The notes under the pieces: generated by a model | The model's database searches: none | What the model was told of the DNA's origin: nothing | What the model saw: the letters and a program-made list of their open reading frames with translations, nothing else | Source: Staphylococcus sp. ACRSN | GTDB lineage: Bacteria; Bacillota; Bacilli; Staphylococcales; Staphylococcaceae | DNA length: 64,000 bases | Reading direction: 5' to 3' | Assembly: GCF_022346615.1 (NCBI RefSeq) | Contig: NZ_JAKRNS010000002.1 | Span: forward strand, 124,001-188,000 | Part shown: piece after piece, positions 46,199-55,159 of the stretch | Position numbering within the stretch: position 1 is the first letter of the stretch | How the letters are laid out: each line of letters starts with the position of its first letter | Made by a program: the position numbers and the translations under genes

Positions 46199-47683
46199 AT
46201 GTCGAAGTCTAATGCAGCATCATACGAGACTATTGCTCATAACAATCAGAATTATGATAGTGTGAGCACCAATGTAAAAGTTAAAAAGAAATTTCAAATG
46301 CCCCATGTTTTATTCATGATGTTTTTGATGATGATGTTTGCATGCTTGCTGACATATGTTATTCCTGCGGGCGCATTTGAAACCAAAAAGGATGGCGCAA
46401 TTATTCAAGGTACTTATCATTCCATACAACAACATGGTATTAATCCATTTTATGCCACTACATTAATACTTAATGGTGGTTTGAAGTCAGCCCAAACTGT
46501 AACACTGTTATTATTTATTGGTGGTGCGATGGGTGGTATCTTACAACTTGATTCTGTAAAAAAAGTGACAAATGCTTTAATTTATCGATTTGAATATGCA
46601 GGACCGTTACCTTTAGTAATTGGTTTATTTACACTGATGGCATTTATTGGGTTTTTTGTAGGTGGGGATCAAATGATTGTCTTTGTAACATTAGGTGTTA
46701 TTCTGGTGAATCGTTTGAAATTAGATCCAATTACTGCATTAGCAATCACCTTTTTACCGTTATATATGGCATTTTCAGTTTCTCCCTCGGGAATGGCAAA
46801 GATAGGACAAATCGTTTATCCTCAGGTTGCGTTATATTCTGGTTATGGTGGACGAGCAATTATGTATCTTATATTTTTAATGGTAACGCTATTATATGTC
46901 ATATGGTATGCGAAACGCGTAATAAAGAATCCTAATAAAAGTTTAATGACGACACCTGAATGGCAATTGCAACATAATGATAATACTAAACAACAGTCAC
47001 AACAAAATGAAGTAATTGTAAGTATGAGAGATTATTTTGTGGTCACATTGATTATTGTCACACCTATTATTTTAGCTTTAGGTAACGGTATATTAAAATG
47101 GTCTGAGCACTATGGTAATGGTGTGTTTATAACAGTATTTGGTATCAGTTTTGTCATAGCGTACCTAGTAAAGGGTTTAAGTCCAAGTCAAATGGTTGAT
47201 GGATTTATTGAAGGTGCTAAGCCAATGTTAATCGTAGCATTTGCAATTATTATGGCAAACACGATTAGTGTTATTTTAGAAAAAGGACAAATTTTAAGTA
47301 CAATTGTACATAGCTTAACGACACAACTAGATGGTTCATCTCCAGGAATCGTTTCTACATTAATATTTTTAGTAGCTACAGTATTTAATTTTCTAGTTCC
47401 ATCTGGCTCAGGATTGATGAGTGTAATGATTCCAATATTACAACCAGTTACACATACACTAGGTGTGAATGACCAAATGTTATTAACAGCATTGTCATTT
47501 GGTGGTGGATTAGGTAACCTTGTTACGCCAACTTTGGGCGCGACAGTTGGAGCGATAGCAATTGCGAAAGGCAATTTTGTATCGTGGCTAAAGTTTATGC
47601 TCCCTTTATTTTTAATATGGCTTATTGTTGGTTCAATTGTATTATATGTGTTTACGACAATAGGTTGGACTGGTGGAATCTAA
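46199..47683 (+). CDS. YfcC-family permease (C4-dicarboxylate/arginine-ornithine-like superfamily)
   Basis: Integral membrane transporter of 494 residues with about 12 helices: LLTYVIPAGAFETK after the first helix, FVGGDQMIVFVTLGVIL, and the late PSGSGLMSVMIPIL and GGGLGNLVTPTLGATVG. YfcC-type carriers move amino acids, peptides or carboxylates; the substrate is unknown. A hydrophilic N-terminal 35 residues is normal. AAAGGAG precedes the ATG. It has the same strand as the monooxygenase pair and no terminator between, so it may import their substrate. It ends at direct-repeat copy B. Confidence 0.8.
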   Translation: MSKSNAASYETIAHNNQNYDSVSTNVKVKKKFQMPHVLFMMFLMMMFACLLTYVIPAGAFETKKDGAIIQGTYHSIQQHGINPFYATTLILNGGLKSAQTVTLLLFIGGAMGGILQLDSVKKVTNALIYRFEYAGPLPLVIGLFTLMAFIGFFVGGDQMIVFVTLGVILVNRLKLDPITALAITFLPLYMAFSVSPSGMAKIGQIVYPQVALYSGYGGRAIMYLIFLMVTLLYVIWYAKRVIKNPNKSLMTTPEWQLQHNDNTKQQSQQNEVIVSMRDYFVVTLIIVTPIILALGNGILKWSEHYGNGVFITVFGISFVIAYLVKGLSPSQMVDGFIEGAKPMLIVAFAIIMANTISVILEKGQILSTIVHSLTTQLDGSSPGIVSTLIFLVATVFNFLVPSGSGLMSVMIPILQPVTHTLGVNDQMLLTALSFGGGLGNLVTPTLGATVGAIAIAKGNFVSWLKFMLPLFLIWLIVGSIVLYVFTTIGWTGGI

Positions 47684-47705
47684 GTAATAAAATTAGGCTA
47701 AATCT

Positions 47706-47787
47706 AAATATCCAATCACAAAATAAGCGAGCTAATCCTAAATGGATTAGCTCGCTTTTATATTTAAAAGCTTTCGATTTTGAACGT
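47706..47787 (+). repeat. Direct repeat copy B containing a terminator
   Basis: AAATATCC...AAAATAAGCGAGCTAATCC paired with GGATTAGCTCGCTTTT, then TATATTTAAAA and TTTTGAACGT. It matches copy A at 42566-42645 over about 80 bases with few differences. The stem arms differ by compensating changes (AGAGAGC/GCTCT versus AGCGAGC/GCTCGCT). Confidence 0.8.
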
Positions 47788-47861
47788 GTATAATTGAAGT
47801 TGATTAATGAAGCAATTTCAGTTGAAAATTATAGATGAAACTTATCCTAATATAACGAAAT

Positions 47862-47946
47862 AACAATATGAAGTGTTGTAAATAATAAGCCAGTAAATGA
47901 AATAAGATTCATTTACTGGCTTATTTTACTAGGATTTATATCTCAG
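47862..47946 (+). repeat. Dispersed structured repeat, partial copy 2
   Basis: AACAATATGAAGTGTTG, a hairpin (AAGCCAGTAAATGAA / TTCATTTACTGGCTT) and AGGATTTATATCTCAG match the second half of the repeat at 39213. The hairpin serves as a terminator for the DeoR-family gene or the YfcC transcript. Confidence 0.65.
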
Positions 47947-47962
47947 GCGATTCGGTTCTTTT

Positions 47963-48736
47963 TTAATTATCAGCAACTGTAATCTTGAATGGTGCGTCAT
48001 GTGTCCATTTATGTTCTGGCACTTGATCAGTGATGACTTCAGCAATTTCATTGATTTTTGCGAATGAAAGCGTAGATGATACATCAAATTTACTGCTATC
48101 AATTAAGGCAATTACATTTTCACTCTGTTGAACCATCTGTTTTTTTAATTGTACTTCTGGTAAAGAAAAGTCTGTTAAACCATTTTGTAGCGTTAAACCA
48201 TTTGCAGATAAAAAGAAATAATCAATGTGGTACATTTCTAAAATTTGAGAATCGATATTTCCTGTTATCGCATTGGAATCTTCCGATACAAAACCTCCAA
48301 CCACGAGCACTGTAAGATGTGGGTTTTCTTTCAAAAGTACTGCATTTTCTAAACCATTTGTAATTATGGTTAATTCCATCGTCGTATCAGCTAGTAATTT
48401 AGCTAATTCATATGTTGTAGAACTCGCATCAATCATGATACATTGCTGTGGTTTTATTTTTTTTATGGCAAATTTGCTTATTTTATATTTTTCACTATGC
48501 TTTTGTGTTAAACGATATGAAAAGTTCAATTTTGATGAAATATTTTCGGTTACTTTTGCGCCGCCATGTGTACGCGTTAATTTATTTTCACTTTCTAATC
48601 TTCTAAGATCACTACGAACAGTTGCTTCTGTGACACTTAAATAATCAGCTAGTTGTTTTACAGTAGCGCGTTTATGTGACTTGATATAAGCATATATATG
48701 TTCTCTTCTCTCATCTGCGTACATTTTCAAATTCAA
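47963..48736 (-). CDS. DeoR-family transcriptional repressor of the dha/rpiB operon
   Basis: Regulator of 257 residues. A DeoR winged helix at about 9-60 (HIYAYIKSHKRATVKQLADY; VTEATVRSDLRRLESENKLTR) is followed by a sugar-isomerase-like ligand domain (MIDASSTTYELAKLL, ITNGLENAVLL, GNIDSQILEMYHIDYFFLSA). The family senses phosphorylated sugars. The TTG at 48736 has AGAGGATGTGA in front. It is divergent from the dehydrogenase-dhaK-dhaL-rpiB genes with repeated TAAACGAAAA motifs between, so it probably represses them. Confidence 0.88.
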   Translation of the reverse strand: MNLKMYADERREHIYAYIKSHKRATVKQLADYLSVTEATVRSDLRRLESENKLTRTHGGAKVTENISSKLNFSYRLTQKHSEKYKISKFAIKKIKPQQCIMIDASSTTYELAKLLADTTMELTIITNGLENAVLLKENPHLTVLVVGGFVSEDSNAITGNIDSQILEMYHIDYFFLSANGLTLQNGLTDFSLPEVQLKKQMVQQSENVIALIDSSKFDVSSTLSFAKINEIAEVITDQVPEHKWTHDAPFKITVADN

Positions 48737-48802
48737 TCACATCCTCTTTAGAATCATAATATATTTTAACACATATTTTATTGAATCCAACAAAAACAAT
48801 TC

Positions 48803-48882
48803 TAAACGAAAACAAATGAAAAAATATTTGTAATAAACGAAAAAATATATTAAACTAACAATTGTAAATGAAAGCGTTTTCT
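48803..48882 (+). promoter_or_regulatory. DeoR operator repeats and cre site of the dha/rpiB operon
   Basis: TAAACGAAAACAAATG (48803) and TAAACGAAAAAATAT (48834) are direct repeats 31 bases apart, typical of DeoR-family operators. TGAAAGCGTTTTCT at 48869-48882 is a strong CcpA cre site 24 bases before the first start codon. The operon should need an inducer and be shut off by glucose. Confidence 0.75.
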
Positions 48883-48906
48883 AAAAAATTCAGGGAGTTG
48901 TTCGTT

Positions 48907-49989
48907 ATGACAAATAAAAATTACCCAGACAAAATGAAAGCAGTCGTTGCATATGCACCAGGAGATTATAAATATGAAACTGTAGATACACCTGAAATTG
49001 ATAATCCAAAAGAAATTATCGTTAAAGTTGAAGCATGTGGTATATGTGCAGGAGATATAAAAGCTTACGGTGGTGCACCTAGTTTTTGGGGAGACGAGAC
49101 GCAACCATCTTATATCAAAGCACCTATGATTCCAGGACATGAATTTATTGCTCGTATAGTTGATAAAGGTAAGGAAGTTACTGACTTTGAAATTGGTGAT
49201 CGAGTTATATCTGAACAAATTGTACCTTGTTGGGATTGTAGATTCTGTAATCGTGGAGAATATTGGATGTGTGAAAAACATGATTTATATGGCTTTCAAA
49301 ATAATGTTAATGGAGGAATGGCAGAATATATGAAATTTACCAAAGAAGCCATTAACTATAAAGTTCCTGAGGATTTACCTATTGAAAAAGCAATTTTAAT
49401 TGAACCATATGCTTGTAGTTTACATGCGGTACAGCGAGCAAATATTAAACTAGGCGATTTTGTAGTATTATCTGGTGCTGGAACATTAGGTTTAGGAATG
49501 GTAGGAGCCGCAAAAAAATCAGGTGCAGAGACACTTGTTGTATTAGATATGAAAGATGAAAGGCTAGAATTAGCGAAACAATTTGGGGCAGATATCGTTA
49601 TGAATCCAGCCAAGGTCGATGTAGTAAAAGAAATTAAAGAAATGACTGAAGGCTATGGTTGTGACATATATATTGAAGCAACCGGACATCCAAAATCTGT
49701 AGAACAGGGTTTAAGTGCAATTAGAAAATTAGGTCGTTTCGTTGAGTTCTCAGTGTTTGGAGAACCCGTTACGGTAGACTGGAGTATTATTTCTGACCGC
49801 AAAGAATTGGATTTATTGGGTAGCCATTTGGGACCTTATTGTTATCCATTAGTTATTGATGGTATTCAAAAGAGGGATTTTCCTACAGAAGGTGTCGTAA
49901 CACATCAATTACCACTTGAATCATTTGAAGAAGGATTTGAGCTTATGAAAAAAGGTGACAACTCATTGAAAATTGTGCTTGTCCCTTAA
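48907..49989 (+). CDS. Zinc-dependent medium-chain alcohol/polyol dehydrogenase
   Basis: NAD-linked dehydrogenase of 360 residues. Catalytic zinc ligands are Cys47 in EACGICAGD and His78-Glu79 in PGHEF (numbering approximate). The structural zinc site is Cys108, Cys111, Cys114 and Cys122 (PCWDCRFCNRGEYWMC). The Rossmann motif SGAGTLGLGMVGAA is followed by Asp in VVLDMKDERL, which favours NAD+. It is similar in style to erythritol/threitol and sorbitol-type dehydrogenases. The ATG at 48907 has AGGGAG 9 bases upstream. First gene of an operon with DhaK, DhaL and RpiB-like enzymes, which points to oxidation of a short polyol to a ketose. Confidence 0.85.
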   Translation: MTNKNYPDKMKAVVAYAPGDYKYETVDTPEIDNPKEIIVKVEACGICAGDIKAYGGAPSFWGDETQPSYIKAPMIPGHEFIARIVDKGKEVTDFEIGDRVISEQIVPCWDCRFCNRGEYWMCEKHDLYGFQNNVNGGMAEYMKFTKEAINYKVPEDLPIEKAILIEPYACSLHAVQRANIKLGDFVVLSGAGTLGLGMVGAAKKSGAETLVVLDMKDERLELAKQFGADIVMNPAKVDVVKEIKEMTEGYGCDIYIEATGHPKSVEQGLSAIRKLGRFVEFSVFGEPVTVDWSIISDRKELDLLGSHLGPYCYPLVIDGIQKRDFPTEGVVTHQLPLESFEEGFELMKKGDNSLKIVLVP

Positions 49990-50031
49990 GTCATATGAAT
50001 ATTACCCCAACATTAAAGGAGCGGTAAGAAA

Positions 50032-51030
50032 ATGAAAAAAATGATTAACAATCCAAACGAGGTAATCGATGAGTTAATGACTGGATATGTCATAGCTTAT
50101 CCTGATTATATTAGACGTTCAGAACTACACAAAAGAGCATTAATTGGTAAAAAACGTCACCCTGATCGTAAGGTAAGTATATTAATTGGAGGTGGCTCTG
50201 GTCATGAACCGGGATTTTTGGGATATGTAGGATCTGGTATGGCAGATGGCGTAGCAGTAGGTAATATTTTTGCATCTCCTTCACCTATTCCAATACAAGC
50301 AGTGACGAAAGAGATACATGCTGGACATGGTGTTTTATATATATATGGAAATTATGCCGGCGATTTAATGAATTTTGAAATGGCGAGTGAAATGACCGAA
50401 GTTGAAGATGATATTAAAACTGCAGTTGTTATTGGCAATGATGATGTTGCATCTTCTAAAGATCTCAATGACCGTAGAGGTATTGCTGGAGAATTTCTCG
50501 TATATAAAATTGCAGGTGCAGCAGCTGATTTTGGTTATGATTTAGAGAAGGTCAGACATTTAGCACAAATTGCAAATGATAATACACGTTCTATGGGAAT
50601 TGGACTCAGTCCATGTTACTTACCTCAGACAGGGAAACCAAGTTTTGACTTAGAAGACAATGAAATGGAAATTGGTTTAGGACATCATGGTGAACCAGGT
50701 ATAGAAAAGACAACAATTAGAACGGCAAAAGAAACAGTCCAAGTTATTATGCAGAATATATTAAAAGAAGGTATTTATCATGAAAATGATGATGTCGTCG
50801 TATTAATTAATGGCTTAGGTGCAACATCTCAAATGGAATTATATATTATCAATAAAGAAGTAGCAGCTATTCTCAATGAATATCAAATAAACACATATAA
50901 AAGTTATGTGGGCAACTTTATTACATCGATGGAAATGGGAGGATTTTCAATTACCTTGATGAAAGTGGATCAAACATTAAAAGAATGTATTTCACACCCA
51001 GTTGATTGCCCTAACTATAAAGAAATATAG
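50032..51030 (+). CDS. dhaK: DhaK-type kinase subunit (dihydroxyacetone/tetrulose kinase)
   Basis: Substrate-binding subunit of a dihydroxyacetone-kinase-family enzyme, 332 residues. The block IGGGSGHEPGFLGYVGSGMADGVAVGNIFASP is diagnostic. The His that forms a covalent hemiaminal with the ketose is near residue 218 in EIGLGHHGEPG. DhaL follows 12 bases later, but no DhaM gene is present, so the phosphate donor is either ATP or a DhaM encoded elsewhere. With a polyol dehydrogenase and RpiB-type isomerase in the same operon, the substrate may be erythrulose and not dihydroxyacetone. AAAGGAG precedes the ATG. Confidence 0.88.
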   Translation: MKKMINNPNEVIDELMTGYVIAYPDYIRRSELHKRALIGKKRHPDRKVSILIGGGSGHEPGFLGYVGSGMADGVAVGNIFASPSPIPIQAVTKEIHAGHGVLYIYGNYAGDLMNFEMASEMTEVEDDIKTAVVIGNDDVASSKDLNDRRGIAGEFLVYKIAGAAADFGYDLEKVRHLAQIANDNTRSMGIGLSPCYLPQTGKPSFDLEDNEMEIGLGHHGEPGIEKTTIRTAKETVQVIMQNILKEGIYHENDDVVVLINGLGATSQMELYIINKEVAAILNEYQINTYKSYVGNFITSMEMGGFSITLMKVDQTLKECISHPVDCPNYKEI

Positions 51031-51042
51031 GAGGTAGGTGTT

Positions 51043-51678
51043 ATGACAGTATCAGGAAAAGACTTTAAACAATATATATTAGCGTTAACCCATTTATTTG
51101 AACAAGAAAAAGATACGCTATGTGAACTTGATAGGAAAATTGGAGATGGTGATCATGGTGTGACAATGGATATAGGCTATCAAGCCGTAAAACAAGTAAT
51201 CAATAATGAACTCCAAGAGCAAAATGATATTGCGAAAATAAGTGTCGCAGTAGGTAAAACATTTTTAGACGCAGTCGGATCTTCTGTAGGACCACTCTAT
51301 GCTTCAGGTTATTTAAAGGCTGCCGTAGCTGTAAAAAATAAAGAAACTTTAGACGATAAAAGTTTATTTGATTTTTGGATTGCATTTAGTAAAGGTATTA
51401 AAGCAAGAGGTAAGGCTGAAATCGGAGATAAAACAATGATAGATACGTTAGAGCCATTTTTTGATACTTTAGAGCAATCTCAAAGTAAAGGAGATTCTTT
51501 TAATAGCGGCTTTTCAAAAGCATTAGAAGCAGCAAAGCATGGTATGGAGAGTACAAAAGAAATTATTTCAAATAAAGGTAGATCGAAACGATTAGGTTAT
51601 CGATCTCAAGGTCATATTGACCCAGGGGCAATGTCATCTTATCTCATGTTAGAAACCTTTAAGCCATTCGTTGTCTAA
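51043..51678 (+). CDS. dhaL: DhaL-type nucleotide-binding kinase subunit
   Basis: All-helical subunit of 211 residues that carries the adenine nucleotide. The Mg-binding motif KIGDGDHGVTMDIG is at about 31-44, then VGSSVGPLYASGYLKAA, GDKTMIDTL and the C-terminal SQGHIDPGAMSSYLML. It works with DhaK. In PTS-type enzymes ADP stays bound and DhaM recharges it; in ATP-type enzymes the nucleotide exchanges. Which applies here cannot be told by eye. AGGAGG precedes the ATG, 12 bases after dhaK; the next gene starts 22 bases on. Confidence 0.88.
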   Translation: MTVSGKDFKQYILALTHLFEQEKDTLCELDRKIGDGDHGVTMDIGYQAVKQVINNELQEQNDIAKISVAVGKTFLDAVGSSVGPLYASGYLKAAVAVKNKETLDDKSLFDFWIAFSKGIKARGKAEIGDKTMIDTLEPFFDTLEQSQSKGDSFNSGFSKALEAAKHGMESTKEIISNKGRSKRLGYRSQGHIDPGAMSSYLMLETFKPFVV

Positions 51679-51700
51679 AAATTTTAAGGAGGAATGAAGC

Positions 51701-52147
51701 ATGAAAATAGCAATAGGTGCAGATCACAATGGGTATGATATGAAAGAAGCAGTAAAATATCATGTGGAACAACTTGGACATGAAGTTGAAGATTTTGGTT
51801 GTGATTATTGTACAGAAGCAGATTATCCAGATGTTGCATTAGAAGTTGGTAAGAGTATACAAAAAGGTAATAATGAGCGTGGTATTTTAATATGTGGTAC
51901 AGGTATTGGAGTCGCAATTACAGCAAATAAATTAAATGGGATTCGTGCTGCCTTGGCTCATGATTTCTATTCGGCAGAGCGCGCCCAGTTAAGTAATAAT
52001 GCGCAAATATTAACTATGGGTGCACAAATTATTGGTATAGAAGTTGCTAAGAAGAATGTTGAAGCATATTTAAATGTGAGTTGGCAAGGTGGTTCTCAAA
52101 GAAAAGTGGATAAGATTGATAAAATTGAAGTACAAGAAAATACGTAA
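51701..52147 (+). CDS. RpiB/LacAB-family sugar-phosphate isomerase
   Basis: Aldose-ketose isomerase of 148 residues. The active-site Cys65 is in LICGTGIGVAI, with phosphate-binding residues in GADHNGYDMKE and HDFYSAERAQLSNNAQILTMGAQ. Family members act on ribose 5-phosphate, galactose or allose 6-phosphate. DerI/EryI-type members convert erythrulose 4-phosphate to erythrose 4-phosphate. The operon context (polyol dehydrogenase, DhaK, DhaL) favours the last role, but ribose-phosphate isomerase cannot be excluded. AAGGAGG precedes the ATG. It is the last gene of the operon. Confidence 0.85.
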   Translation: MKIAIGADHNGYDMKEAVKYHVEQLGHEVEDFGCDYCTEADYPDVALEVGKSIQKGNNERGILICGTGIGVAITANKLNGIRAALAHDFYSAERAQLSNNAQILTMGAQIIGIEVAKKNVEAYLNVSWQGGSQRKVDKIDKIEVQENT

Positions 52148-52479
52148 TTTAAGACTTAATTATTTAAAGATAGCATGATATTGTAAATTTAATTGAATAA
52201 TAAACCTATGTTGTTAAAAAGGTGACTTTACTTTCCAAGTATTAGCATTTGGATTAGAAGTGAAGTCATTTTTTAATTTTAGTAACTATTTTAGAAAAAA
52301 TGATGCTTACAGACAAAGTTAAAAGGTGTTTTAAATAAGTCTTTATCATTATACAATAAGAGTATTGAAGTTAATTAAAATCTAACAGCTAAGCTAGTTT
52401 AAATATTTGTACATGTTTGTTGAATTGTCACTTTATTTTAGAGTGACATGTCCTATAATGTACATAAGGAGGCGTAAAG
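52148..52479 (+). terminator. Terminator of the dha/rpiB operon and following intergenic region
   Basis: At 52223-52274 TGACTTTACTTTCCAA pairs imperfectly with TTGGATTAGAAGTGAAGTCA and is followed by TTTTTT. The remaining 200 bases before the DUF2871 gene are AT-rich with TATAATGTAC at 52451-52460 as its likely -10; nothing else is seen. Confidence 0.65.
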
Positions 52480-52893
52480 ATGCGCAGAATATTGTATGCA
52501 TTTTTGGTTTATACTATTTTAGGTTTATTAAGTGGATTCTATTATAGAGAGCTTACAGTGGCCCATCATTTTACAGGAGACACCCAACTCGTTGTAGTAC
52601 ATACACATACATTAATTTTAGGGATGTTTATGCATCTTATACTTTTACCGATTGAAAAAGTTTTTAAATTAAGTAGTTATTATTTATTTAATTGGTTTTT
52701 TATTATTTATAATATTGGTGTTTTCGCGACAATAGGGATGATGTTTATGAAAGGTACATACCAAGTTATTGGTTTAAAGGTACCTGAAACTTTCGCTGGT
52801 TATACGGGTATTGGTCATACGACATTAACTGCTGGCTTTATATTATTATTTTTCCTATTAAGAAATGCAATTGTTAAGGATCCAAGAGATTAA
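52480..52893 (+). CDS. DUF2871 family membrane protein
   Basis: Four-helix membrane protein of 137 residues. Conserved features are the short first loop YRELTVAHHFTGDTQLVVVHTHTLILGM with several His residues and LPIEKVFKLSSYYLFNWF. Function is unknown; the His pattern might bind heme or metal. AAGGAGG precedes the ATG. A neighbour of iruO in S. aureus as I recall, which marks the return to backbone after the accessory region. Confidence 0.8.
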   Translation: MRRILYAFLVYTILGLLSGFYYRELTVAHHFTGDTQLVVVHTHTLILGMFMHLILLPIEKVFKLSSYYLFNWFFIIYNIGVFATIGMMFMKGTYQVIGLKVPETFAGYTGIGHTTLTAGFILLFFLLRNAIVKDPRD

Positions 52894-52925
52894 TTACAAA
52901 GTTAAAATAGGTTGTACGATAGATT

Positions 52926-52967
52926 AACCCATTTTCTGTATTAAATATAGAAAATGGGTTTTTTCGC
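52926..52967 (+). terminator. Terminator after the DUF2871 gene
   Basis: ACCCATTTTCT pairs with AGAAAATGGGT and is followed by TTTTTT. Confidence 0.9.
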
Positions 52968-53045
52968 GACATAAATCCTAGACGCTTTTCATATGCATTA
53001 GACAAGTAATATTATGAAAAAATAATTGAATAAAAGTCTAAACAT

Positions 53046-53060
53046 TGATAATCATTATCA
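53046..53060. promoter_or_regulatory. Fur box upstream of iruO
   Basis: TGATAATCATTATCA is a perfect 7-1-7 palindrome matching the ferric-uptake-regulator site, 51 bases before the iruO start. Expression under iron starvation is expected. Confidence 0.88.
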
Positions 53061-53075
53061 ATTGTAGGATAATAG

Positions 53076-54143
<1,068 letters not shown>

Positions 54144-54192
54144 GTAGCATGTATGGTTTTATTACTGTAATTTAATGTATGAGGTGATGATA

Positions 54193-54594
54193 GTGATAGA
54201 AATAAAACATGAACGACCTGAGGTAGAAGCATATTGCAATTTAAGATTAGAAGCTGGAATGAGCGGAAAATCTTATGCAGCAGCAGAAAAGGGTCTGCCT
54301 AATGCATTGTTTAATGTAACAATTTATGATAACAGTCAGTTAATTGGTATGGGAAGAGTCATAGGTGATGGCGGTACAGCATTTCAAGTGATTGATGTAG
54401 CAGTGGCTAAGGATTATCAGGGAAAAGGGTTTGGTAAAACAATAATGAAAGATATTATGGATTATATTAAGTCAATTGCTGAGTCAGGAACGTATGTAAG
54501 TTTAATCGCAGATTACCCAGCAGATAAACTATACGAAAAATTTGGATTTAAAATGACTGAGCCATATTCTGGTGGCATGTATCTAAAATTTTAA
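54193..54594 (+). CDS. GNAT-family N-acetyltransferase
   Basis: Acetyltransferase of 133 residues. The acetyl-CoA loop is clear (VAVAKDYQGKGFGKTIMKDI, Q-x-x-G-x-G), and the end ADKLYEKFGFKMTEPYSGGMYLKF is common in the single-domain group. I set the start at GTG 54193, since GAGGTGA lies 5 bases upstream; an in-frame ATG at 54175 lies before that site. Substrate unknown. It follows iruO by 49 bases without a clear terminator, so partial cotranscription is possible. Confidence 0.83.
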   Translation: MIEIKHERPEVEAYCNLRLEAGMSGKSYAAAEKGLPNALFNVTIYDNSQLIGMGRVIGDGGTAFQVIDVAVAKDYQGKGFGKTIMKDIMDYIKSIAESGTYVSLIADYPADKLYEKFGFKMTEPYSGGMYLKF

Positions 54595-54744
54595 ATCAAA
54601 TAACTACAGTATGATAAAAATGTAATAGTTTGCTAAAGATAGAGGGAATTGAACCATCTTTATTTAAAAGTTTTTCAATTCATTTCGTTATTAACAGAGT
54701 TCTAAAAAGAGATGGTAATATAAATCTTCATTATTAAAATAAGA

Positions 54745-54899
54745 GGGATATAAATCCCAGAAAAAAGTACTTAGATGAATTAATCCAATTTATCTAAGTG
54801 CTTTTTTTAATTCAATAATTCGTATTGTTAGCTTGCTTTGTTAGGAGATATCTTTAGCCTGTAGTTTTCAACTTATCCTGTTCCCTCAAGTGTCTCGCT
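54745..54899 (-). repeat. Dispersed structured repeat, copy 3 (reverse orientation)
   Basis: Read on the minus strand it runs GCGAGACACTTGAGGGAACAG, a variable middle, a hairpin (AAGCACTTAGATAAATT / AATTCATCTAAGTACTT) and CTGGGATTTATATCCC. It aligns along its whole length with copy 1 at 39213-39367 in the opposite orientation. No gene crosses it. Confidence 0.8.
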
Positions 54900-55013
54900 A
54901 TAATACGTCATACTAAAATGTAGCTTTATATTGAAATTCTTTTTTATTATTAAATACAAGTCATTAGTATTTTTAATTGAAAATTGAAATCAAAAGAAAT
55001 TATCAATTATAAG

Positions 55014-55106
55014 TAATGATTATCATTAAATTTAAAAATTAGGTAGATTTTTACTTCTACTAATGTATAATAGATTATAATAATTATAAATTAGTAATAA
55101 TTATAA
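55014..55106. promoter_or_regulatory. Fur- and PerR-type operators of the catalase gene
   Basis: Three 15-base sites precede katA: TAATGATTATCATTA (55014-55028, Fur-like 7-1-7), TTATAATAATTATAA (55075-55089, perfect PerR box) and TAGTAATAATTATAA (55092-55106, PerR-like). Peroxide-inducible and iron-linked control of the catalase is therefore expected. Confidence 0.85.
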
Positions 55107-55159
55107 AAAGATACTTGATATCAAGTGTAATAGATGTATGAATAATTGGAGGATTAATA

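Noticed and set aside
47188..47574. Open frame antisense to the YfcC permease gene
   Set aside because: Mirror of the permease coding pattern without start signals. The plus-strand protein has clear family blocks.
50032..51678. DhaK/DhaL as fatty-acid kinase FakA/FakB
   Set aside because: FakA is a single protein fusing DhaL-like and other domains, and FakB is DegV-type. The DhaK here has the ketose-binding His and the GGGSGHEPG block.
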